Assembly (NCBI GenBank): GCA_013043165.1
Contig: JABDOQ010000070.1
Coordinates: forward strand, 1-41,041
Source of the DNA: Woeseiaceae bacterium
GTDB taxonomy: Bacteria > Pseudomonadota > Gammaproteobacteria > Steroidobacterales > Woeseiaceae
Reading direction: 5' to 3'
Length of the DNA stretch: 41,041 nucleotides
Below, piece after piece: positions 1 to 5,809 of this stretch. Numbering within the stretch: the stretch's first letter is position 1; each line of letters begins with the position of its first letter. The position numbers and the translations under genes are program-made. The notes under the pieces were generated by a model. The model did no database searches and had not been told where the DNA came from. It saw only the letters and a list, made by a program, of their open reading frames with translations.

Positions 1-227
1 ATACTCATGATGCCCACGTAGGCACCGATCTCGAAATCCTCGCGATCGATTGCCGGTTCCTTGATTTCGCGACGCTCGACTTCGGGATCGATGACCTGCC
101 CCGGCCCCTCCGACGCAGGAGGCGGCGCCTCTTCATTGCCGAAGCCGAACAGATTCTTCGTCGCCGCGCAGCCCGACAGGCTGGTCATGGCAACGATCAG
201 AAAAAGAACGCGAAACCGACTTTCCAT
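1..227 (-). CDS. small lipoprotein, possible outer-membrane-barrel partner (3' end outside window)
   Basis: The minus-strand reading frame opens at ATG 227 and is still open at base 1, so about 75 residues of the N-terminus are visible. It begins with a basic stretch, a hydrophobic core and a lipobox ending in SLSGC, so the mature protein should be a lipoprotein anchored at Cys20. Next come a Pro/Ala/Glu-rich linker and the segment DFEIGAYVGIMS, which resembles the first strand of a small outer-membrane barrel domain. The ATG lies 31 bases inside the end of the preceding SH3/barrel gene, suggesting translational coupling and a shared role in the envelope. The family assignment rests on this short segment and the neighbour; it could equally be an unrelated lipoprotein. 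Confidence 0.6.
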   Translation of the reverse strand, partial: MESRFRVLFLIVAMTSLSGCAATKNLFGFGNEEAPPPASEGPGQVIDPEVERREIKEPAIDREDFEIGAYVGIMS

Positions 228-1009
228 TCCTCTACTTCCTCATTTTCGTCTCGGCTCGTGAACACCACGTAGCTCTTGTACTCGGCTCGCAACAGAAAGC
301 GTCGCGTCGCATAAATACGGAAACCGGCTCCAACGTGCCCGATCTGGTCCGTACGATCCTCACCCTGGATGATTGTCGACTTCGGCTCCGTGCGGATGAC
401 TCCGGCACCCAGCGTGAAGAACGGCGATACGCGCCAATCCGGCCAGGCTTCGTGAACGACATTAACACTGCCCATCCAGCCGTTCGAGAAATTACCCAAA
501 ATCTGTGAACCCCATACCTCCACGGACACGTTTGGGTTGAGCGAGTAGCCACCATAGATAGAAATGATGTTCGCGCCGCCGAAGTCGCCGGCCAGGACTC
601 CGGTCTCCCATTTGGCATCGGTGAAGTCTTCGATACTCGCCTTTTCGAAGCTGATCTCGTCGCCATCCGGCTGCAGCGTCAGTTCCATTTGCGCGCGATC
701 GACCCAGCCTTCTTTCCCGTTGTTGGCGCGCACCCGATACCATTCGGTGCGCTGCATCAGGATATCGACCGACTCACCGCGGTCGACAACGTGAAAAATC
801 GGGTAGCCTCTACCGGGTCCTGTGCGCAGTTCGAGGTAAGGATCGGCAACGGCAACGGAGCGATAGTTGTCGGCGGCCTGAACCGGCGCTGTCAGGAAAA
901 TCTGCAGTACGACGGCGAACAGGCATCCGAACCAGGCGGACTTAGTTTTCGGGGGCGTCGAAGGGATCGTTGTAATACTGGGCTCCGATATCCAACCATT
1001 CCGCAACAA
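197..1009 (-). CDS. SH3-domain outer-membrane beta-barrel protein
   Basis: This is a secreted protein with a hydrophobic signal segment ending in APVQA|AD. A bacterial SH3-like domain follows (LELRTGPGRGYPIFHVVDRGE through WVDRAQ), and then a C-terminal region of alternating residues ending in FAFFF, as expected for an outer-membrane barrel with a terminal aromatic signature. SH3 domains of this type bind peptidoglycan or cell-wall peptides, so the protein probably links the outer membrane to the wall. The start is unclear: no ATG precedes the signal peptide. Candidates are TTG at 1009 or 1006 (used here), ATT at 976 with GGAG six bases upstream, or TTG at 1072. All lie inside the end of the upstream cytochrome-type lipoprotein gene, so the two are translationally coupled. 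It overlaps the next lipoprotein gene by 31 bases. Confidence 0.75.
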   Translation of the reverse strand: MLRNGWISEPSITTIPSTPPKTKSAWFGCLFAVVLQIFLTAPVQAADNYRSVAVADPYLELRTGPGRGYPIFHVVDRGESVDILMQRTEWYRVRANNGKEGWVDRAQMELTLQPDGDEISFEKASIEDFTDAKWETGVLAGDFGGANIISIYGGYSLNPNVSVEVWGSQILGNFSNGWMGSVNVVHEAWPDWRVSPFFTLGAGVIRTEPKSTIIQGEDRTDQIGHVGAGFRIYATRRFLLRAEYKSYVVFTSRDENEEVEEWKVGFAFFF

Positions 1010-3731
1010 GGCGTCGCTCCGCTTGGGATAAAATATTGAAGTGTAGATCCAGAGGATCGTCGAATCGGTCAAAGAACTCGCTCGAAAACCTTGCGCCCAA
1101 GAACACTCTCAACGGTGGCGGACCGTTCGAAATCGGTATGTCGATGGGGTTTCCGTCCGCATCGAATCCGGGTGTGGTCGCATCCACCAGCACGCCGCCC
1201 ACTACAACCTGAAGGTTATCAGTAACTAACAGCTCGCGATAGGCATGGAAATGATCCGGCTCGTCATTTGACAGGCCGTCCTGGAGTTCCAGTTGGCCTG
1301 CCGGCACCCTGGCTACCGCCGGGTCGTCCGGCTCCGTCGGCGTATGACAGTTCAGGCAGTTGTTGTTGACCTGCAGTCCGGTGACCGGGTCGATCAACGG
1401 CACTTCCGGCGTGTCGGGATCATTGTCATCGTCGAACGTGACCAGGCGCGGCTGGCTCCACATGGGGTGAATGATCGATTCGTAGCTGATGACGCTGCGG
1501 CAATTCGACTTCCAGTCCTGCTGACAGGACAGGGTGGTTGGCGATGCCGTCGTCAAATCGGTGTACAGGTAATCGATATCGACATTTTGGTCGGCAATGG
1601 CCGCATTTTCTGTCCAGACATCGCGGTAGATGACGTTCATTGACGGCTCTATCGAGGAACAGCCGTCGAGCCCGCAGGTTTCGCGCGCGCGCACTTCGGC
1701 CATGGTCTCGCCGACCTGTTCGACGGCCCACTGGGCCAGCGTACCGGGGAACACGCCGTCCATAACCATGTCGGCATCTGCTCCGGCGTAGGCGCTCTCG
1801 AACGCATCATACCGCCCGTGAGACACACCGCTATTGGCATCGTGGCAACCGTTGCATTTCAGTTCCTGACCGGCAGCCAGCGAAATCCAGTTCTGGTGAC
1901 GCTGCGTGATGCGGTGACCATTCTCGTCGAGTACGCTCACCATCAGTGCTGTATTCGCCGGCACCTTCACCATGACAGAACCATCGGGCTCAACCATCGC
2001 GTAGCCGACGATTTCCTTCATGCCAAACTGTGTCGTAACGCCGAACGCGGTATTGTCGATATCGCGCAGGTCGTCGTCGGGCTGCGACACGGCTTTCTCG
2101 ATACGCAGAAAACGTGCGAGCCGATCGGCGGCCAGAGTCTGTTCCGGGTCGGCTACGGTTGCAATGTTGACAATCGCGGCACCGTCGAAATCGTAGACGC
2201 TGCGGATATTCAATAGCGCTTCGCCGTTTTCCGCCAGTGTTACGTCCGGGAGGAAATCGTTGCTGCCGTCAAGAACAACGGGCGGTGTTGGCCTGGGGTC
2301 GGCCGAAACCACCTCGGTAAACATGAAGCCTTCTTCGCCGGCAACGATCGGCAGCTGCGTATCGTCGCGCGGATCGTAAATCCAGATGCCGTACAGCGGC
2401 GGCGCGACAAACAGGTCGCCCTCGACCGGTATCGGCGGATCATCGGGATCGATGACGATGACGTTCGCGAGCCGGTCCTCGGTACACGGCACGATCTGAA
2501 TATCGTCCGTGTCCGGGTCCCCGTCATCAGCGAGGATTTCGACCAAGCGACACTGGCTCCAGCTGACCATCAGCCGATCAGTGCCATCCTGAATGGGGTA
2601 GACCGAAAAATAACGGCCGCCGACCGACGGCACGCCCGGTATCGTCGATACTTCGTTTACAGTCGCGTCTTCCTGCGCCGGGCCGCTCAAGATGCCGATG
2701 TTGTCCTTTGTAGGCTGAGTGTTCTCGAGGTACTGCGGCGTATCGATCAGCATCAGCTCACCGCCGCCCTCCGTGTCCGTAAAAGGACGTGCGAGCACCA
2801 TGACACGACCGTCTTCGACCTGGCGCGGCTGCATGAACTGGATAGTGTCGCCGTTGGTGCCGGTATCGTGGCTCTGTTGACCGTAAAGCAGCTCCTGGGC
2901 CGAGCCATCCGGGTTCATGCGATACAGGTTTACAGCGTCATTGCTCTGATTGTGGTCCCAGCGGCTGTACACGATCTTGCCATCGGCCATTACCGAAGGA
3001 TCGAGGTCGTGGCTCTGATTAAAAGTCACCTGTTTGATGCCGGTGCCGTCATCACTCATCACGTGCAGGTTAAAGGCAGGCTCGTTGTCATCCTCGTCCT
3101 GTGCCGGGAAGCCGCCCTTGCCCTCGTCGAGCAGCACCGCCTGCGACTGGGTCTGGCGCGTTGAGGAGAAGATGATACGTCCATCCGGCAAGTACTTCGG
3201 CATGATGTCGTGGCCAATCTCGGCGAACAGATCCGACGTAATAACTCTTACCAACTCGTCCGTTTCAAACGTGTACTGCCAGACATTCCACGTCGGTAAA
3301 TCTTCTTCGTCCGCGTCCGGGTCGAACGGCACGCGCATCGAAAACAACAGGCGGCTGCCGTCGTAGTCAATTTCAACGTCGCGAATAGCCGCGAGGCCCT
3401 GAGATACGCTTTCAGTAATATTGATCGCCTCGGCGCTCGGCGAAGCGCGATCGCGAAAGTAGAGATCGGCACCAAATTCGAACGTGATCTGCTCGCGAAG
3501 ATCCTGCTGCTGGAACGCACCGTTGTCGTCGACCGGAAGCGGTGATTTGATGTAGGCGATCGGAAAATCGATAACAACAGGATCAGGGTCCTGTCCGGTG
3601 CCGAGCTGGACACCCTCCCCTTTGCTGCAAGCGGCGACCAGAGCGCACGCCATCGACAACACGACCATCCTGGTCGCTTTGCTGGGAATTCCTTTTCTGA
3701 ATTGTCGCGGTAGCCTAAACATAGCTTTCAC
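942..3731 (-). CDS. HzsA-like di-haem lipoprotein with TolB-type propeller
   Basis: A 929-residue lipoprotein with lipobox LVAAC (Cys35). Residues about 80-400 carry repeated TolB/PD40-type blades (for example MPKYLPDGRIIFSS and DPSVMADGKIVYSR). The C-terminal third has two c-type haem motifs, CNGCH at 626-630 and CLNCH at 792-796. This order, propeller then cytochrome c domain, resembles proteins related to the hydrazine synthase alpha subunit; nothing here indicates hydrazine chemistry itself. It should sit on the periplasmic side of a membrane and handle electrons or oxidise a small substrate. The ATG has GAGGTG six bases upstream. Two dyads lie in its leader. It is first of a minus-strand operon with the SH3/barrel and lipoprotein genes, and diverges from a second cytochrome-type operon, suggesting one functional unit. 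The substrate is unknown. Confidence 0.75.
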   Translation of the reverse strand: MKAMFRLPRQFRKGIPSKATRMVVLSMACALVAACSKGEGVQLGTGQDPDPVVIDFPIAYIKSPLPVDDNGAFQQQDLREQITFEFGADLYFRDRASPSAEAINITESVSQGLAAIRDVEIDYDGSRLLFSMRVPFDPDADEEDLPTWNVWQYTFETDELVRVITSDLFAEIGHDIMPKYLPDGRIIFSSTRQTQSQAVLLDEGKGGFPAQDEDDNEPAFNLHVMSDDGTGIKQVTFNQSHDLDPSVMADGKIVYSRWDHNQSNDAVNLYRMNPDGSAQELLYGQQSHDTGTNGDTIQFMQPRQVEDGRVMVLARPFTDTEGGGELMLIDTPQYLENTQPTKDNIGILSGPAQEDATVNEVSTIPGVPSVGGRYFSVYPIQDGTDRLMVSWSQCRLVEILADDGDPDTDDIQIVPCTEDRLANVIVIDPDDPPIPVEGDLFVAPPLYGIWIYDPRDDTQLPIVAGEEGFMFTEVVSADPRPTPPVVLDGSNDFLPDVTLAENGEALLNIRSVYDFDGAAIVNIATVADPEQTLAADRLARFLRIEKAVSQPDDDLRDIDNTAFGVTTQFGMKEIVGYAMVEPDGSVMVKVPANTALMVSVLDENGHRITQRHQNWISLAAGQELKCNGCHDANSGVSHGRYDAFESAYAGADADMVMDGVFPGTLAQWAVEQVGETMAEVRARETCGLDGCSSIEPSMNVIYRDVWTENAAIADQNVDIDYLYTDLTTASPTTLSCQQDWKSNCRSVISYESIIHPMWSQPRLVTFDDDNDPDTPEVPLIDPVTGLQVNNNCLNCHTPTEPDDPAVARVPAGQLELQDGLSNDEPDHFHAYRELLVTDNLQVVVGGVLVDATTPGFDADGNPIDIPISNGPPPLRVFLGARFSSEFFDRFDDPLDLHFNILSQAERRLVAEWLDIGAQYYNDPFDAPEN

Positions 3732-3749
3732 CTCGGGTCATCATGGCAG

Positions 3750-3776
3750 GGTACGACGTGGAGCGCCTGTCGTACC
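3750..3776. promoter_or_regulatory. inverted repeat in leader of HzsA-like gene
   Basis: GGTACGAC at 3750-3757 is exactly repeated in inverse as GTCGTACC at 3769-3776, with an 11-base loop. It lies 19-45 bases upstream of the ATG at 3731 and downstream of the predicted -10, so in RNA it would form an 8-bp hairpin just before the ribosome-binding site, and in DNA it could be an operator. The function is inferred from position only. Confidence 0.4.
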
Positions 3777-3796
3777 GTTAACGCAGTCACAAACTA

Positions 3797-3813
3797 CGAT
3801 TAACTGTTAATCG
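3797..3813. promoter_or_regulatory. 17-bp palindrome, candidate operator
   Basis: CGATTAAC-T-GTTAATCG is a perfect 8-bp dyad around a single central base. It lies between the predicted -10 element at 3851-3856 and the start of the HzsA-like gene, roughly 30-50 bases downstream of the likely transcription start. A transcription factor of the two-fold-symmetric helix-turn-helix type could bind here. No regulator gene is adjacent. Confidence 0.4.
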
Positions 3814-3850
3814 AGTATTGCTCCGCAAAATCAGGAGCACGTTGCTTCCA

Positions 3851-3856
3851 ATTATA
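3851..3856 (-). promoter_or_regulatory. -10 element for the HzsA-like operon
   Basis: Reading the minus strand, the hexamer is TATAAT, a perfect sigma-70 -10 element, about 120 bases upstream of the ATG at 3731. The region 17-18 bases further upstream (TTACAT) matches the -35 consensus poorly, so the promoter may need an activator. Confidence 0.45.
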
Positions 3857-3935
3857 GGAGACGGCTCAAGCTCGATGTAATGTCTCAAAAGCACGACACC
3901 GAGCAAAGTCAAACCGACTTTTTGTAACGTCGTTC

Positions 3936-3948
3936 TGTCAGTACACGA
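3936..3948. promoter_or_regulatory. upstream copy of TGTCAGTACACGA element
   Basis: TGTCAGTACACGA here is repeated exactly at 4065-4077. Only the right half-site and the centre are preserved in this copy; the left arm is TTCTGT rather than TCGTGT. It lies about 350 bases upstream of the start predicted for the sigma-54 promoter at 4270-4285, a possible weak second activator site. Confidence 0.4.
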
Positions 3949-4060
3949 TACGACGCGGCATTCGGTTCCGAATCGACAATTGAATGCGCAACAAAAAGTG
4001 TAATTTTTCTACCACGTTCACAAGTTGCATGAACTTTATGTCGCTTCCGTTTGTTGTTTG

Positions 4061-4078
4061 GTCGTGTCAGTACACGAC
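4061..4078. promoter_or_regulatory. dyad GTCGTGT-CAGT-ACACGAC, candidate activator site
   Basis: A perfect 7-bp inverted repeat with a 4-base centre, repeated in degenerate form about 129 bases upstream. It lies roughly 220 bases upstream of the predicted sigma-54 transcription start, within the range used by bacterial enhancer-binding proteins. The inference that it is an upstream activating sequence rests on symmetry, repetition and position; the cognate regulator is not in the window. Confidence 0.5.
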
Positions 4079-4215
4079 GGCGCTGTCTCCCTTCGGCGAC
4101 AGTTGCACTGTCTTTCACAATCAGTAGCTTAGGCATCCCGATGCATAAGCTTGTACCAAAGCGCCGACAATGACTTGACATATCTTCGCTTTCGGCAGCG
4201 CCGCGAGATACACCA

Positions 4216-4228
4216 TTAGTGATTGATT
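4216..4228 (-). promoter_or_regulatory. IHF-like site
   Basis: On the minus strand the sequence AATCAATCACTAA matches the IHF consensus WATCAANNNNTTR at all but one defined position, with an A/T-rich run (4227-4246) at one side. It lies between the candidate activator dyads and the sigma-54 promoter, where IHF bending usually helps the activator reach the polymerase. Confidence 0.4.
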
Positions 4229-4269
4229 TATAGATCTTTTTTAAAGATTGTTCGCGGCTTCGCCAAGAC

Positions 4270-4285
4270 TGGCACAGCACTTGCT
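4270..4285 (+). promoter_or_regulatory. sigma-54 (RpoN) type -24/-12 promoter
   Basis: TGGCAC, five bases, then TTGCT: this matches TGGCACG-N4-TTGCW except for one base, and the GG and GC dinucleotides are exactly 12 bases apart, which is the strict requirement for sigma-54. Transcription would begin near 4296, about 287 bases before the first gene of the cytochrome operon. No sigma-70 promoter of similar quality was seen: TTGACA at 4175-4180 lacks a -10 at a proper distance. Confidence 0.6.
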
Positions 4286-4296
4286 TTATAGATTAC

Positions 4297-4582
4297 AGAT
4301 CGATTGATTACGTGACCGAAGATTTCCGAAATCGTGATTACATTCACGGCGAAGATAAAAAAAGTCTGGCAGAATTTCTCCTGCCAAGTTGAGCAACCGG
4401 TCTGGTGGACAGGAGTCCGCCGCGTTAAGCGGAGCTAAAGGGAGCAACAGATTTGGCGCGCGTCAAACGGCGCAGCAAACAACTTCTGAATAGTCCGTTA
4501 CCGAGGGTGCGTGATCCCCGAAGAAGTTCGGGTACACAGTCAAGCACATTGATGGATCGTACGAGTGATGAGCAGAAACGAT
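4297..4582 (+). other. long structured leader of the cytochrome operon
   Basis: If the sigma-54 promoter is used, the transcript has a 5' leader of about 286 bases. It contains small hairpins: TGGCAG/CTGCCA at 4367-4386, GGAC/GTCC with an AGGA tetraloop at 4407-4418, and CCGC/GCGG at 4420-4432. I do not recognise a known riboswitch class. A basic 81-codon frame starting at TTG 4453 overlaps the first gene and is judged spurious. Confidence 0.3.
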
Positions 4583-5797
4583 ATGAAAAACAGAATGTGG
4601 AAACGACCCGTACATATCGCGCTCACGGCGCTGCTTGCAGTAATGCTCGCAGCACCGGCAAGCGCCCAGACCAGGGAACAGGCCAAGCGAATTTATGATC
4701 GTCTCGCCGGCGTGCCACCGACGTTAGCGGTCTTGGACGCGTTGGAAAACAATGCTGGAACGGACCCGGTCTGCGTCCTCAATGGCGTCTCGGGACCCGC
4801 TTGCGCCGCGTACATCGCAATGGAGAGCAGCAGCTTCTACAACGTGACGCTGAAGAACTTCGCGGCGCCCTGGACGAATCGCGAAGGCTCTGTTTTTGTA
4901 CCGCTCAACGACTACATTGCGACAGTGATCGGAATGATCCGCGATGACATAGATTTCCGCACAGTACTGTCGGCCGACCTGCAGTACGTCGGACGCGACG
5001 GGACGGTTTCGTCGGCACCCGCTGCAAACAACAACAATCATTATGGGCAGCTGGAAGCCGGCAACCACGACCTGAAAACCGTGCTTGAACCACGGGCGCA
5101 GTCAGGAATCAATAACATCCCCGCTTCAGCAACCGCCGGCGTCATCACGTCGCGTGCTGCATCGGAAGCATTCTTTATCGCCGGTACAAACCGCGCGATG
5201 TTTCGCTTTACGATGGTCAACCATTTTTGCACCGACATGGAGCAGCTGCACGATCCGCGAATGCCGCCGGACCGCATTCGTCAGGACGTCAGTCGTAGCC
5301 CGGGCGGTGACAGCCGCCTGTTCCTGAATAACTGCGTTGGCTGCCATACGGGCATGGACCCGATGGCCCAGGCTTTCGCCTACTACAATTACAACGATGG
5401 CACTGGCGCACTCGAATACAGCGGCAACGGCCCCGGTCTTGGCGGCACGGTGCAAGCAAAATATTTCAACAACGACCTGAATTTCCCGCAGGGTTTCCGC
5501 ACGCCGGACGACCACTGGACCAACTACTGGCGCAACGGCCAAAACCGCTATCTCGGCTTCAACGGCCCAGGCACGGGCGACGACTTCGGCGCCAAGTCGC
5601 TCGGCGTCGAGCTTTCCAATAGCGACGCGTTCGCGGCCTGTCAGGTCAAGAAGGTATTCAAGGCGGTCTGCCTGCGCGATCCCGAAACAGACGACGATCA
5701 CATCGAAGTCGGCCAGATCGTCACCAATTTCGAGAACAGCGGCTTCAAGATGAAACGGGTATTCGCGGACACCGCCGAATACTGCATGGGCCAGTAA
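4583..5797 (+). CDS. secreted mono-haem c-type cytochrome-like protein
   Basis: A protein of 404 residues with a clear signal peptide (MKNRMWKRP, hydrophobic core, APASA|Q). A single c-type haem motif, CVGCH, is at about residues 251-255 in the context LNNCVGCHTGMDP, which is typical of the small cytochrome domains that accompany planctomycete-style PSCyt proteins. The N-terminal half is helical and carries NHFCTDMEQLHDP. I cannot name the family with certainty. GTG 4565 and ATG 4568 are alternative starts in the same frame; ATG 4583 is preferred because it gives a conventional signal peptide. It is first of a three-gene operon, separated from the next by about 12 bases, behind a sigma-54 type promoter. 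Its likely role is electron transfer in the periplasm or cell surface, together with the di-haem lipoprotein downstream. Confidence 0.75.
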   Translation: MKNRMWKRPVHIALTALLAVMLAAPASAQTREQAKRIYDRLAGVPPTLAVLDALENNAGTDPVCVLNGVSGPACAAYIAMESSSFYNVTLKNFAAPWTNREGSVFVPLNDYIATVIGMIRDDIDFRTVLSADLQYVGRDGTVSSAPAANNNNHYGQLEAGNHDLKTVLEPRAQSGINNIPASATAGVITSRAASEAFFIAGTNRAMFRFTMVNHFCTDMEQLHDPRMPPDRIRQDVSRSPGGDSRLFLNNCVGCHTGMDPMAQAFAYYNYNDGTGALEYSGNGPGLGGTVQAKYFNNDLNFPQGFRTPDDHWTNYWRNGQNRYLGFNGPGTGDDFGAKSLGVELSNSDAFAACQVKKVFKAVCLRDPETDDDHIEVGQIVTNFENSGFKMKRVFADTAEYCMGQ

Positions 5798-5809
5798 GGG
5801 GATATGACG

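Larger units (their letters stand above)
3732..4582. other. 850-base divergent regulatory region
   Basis: This non-coding stretch separates the minus-strand HzsA-like gene from the plus-strand cytochrome operon and is visibly richer in A and T than its neighbours. From left to right it holds two dyads in the leader of the minus-strand gene, a TATAAT -10 element for that gene, two copies of a TGTCAGTACACGA element, an IHF-like site, a sigma-54 type promoter and a long leader with small hairpins. No convincing coding frame was found; a minus-strand frame at 3909-4280 has low-complexity basic composition, no ribosome-binding site and overlaps all these sites. Confidence 0.7.

Noticed and set aside
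4175..4180. TTGACA as a -35 element for the cytochrome operon
   Set aside because: No -10-like hexamer is found 16-18 bases downstream; the next candidate is 26 bases away.
3909..4280. A 123-codon minus-strand frame in the divergent regulatory region
   Set aside because: It is basic, lacks a ribosome-binding site and overlaps the dyads, the IHF-like site and the sigma-54 promoter.
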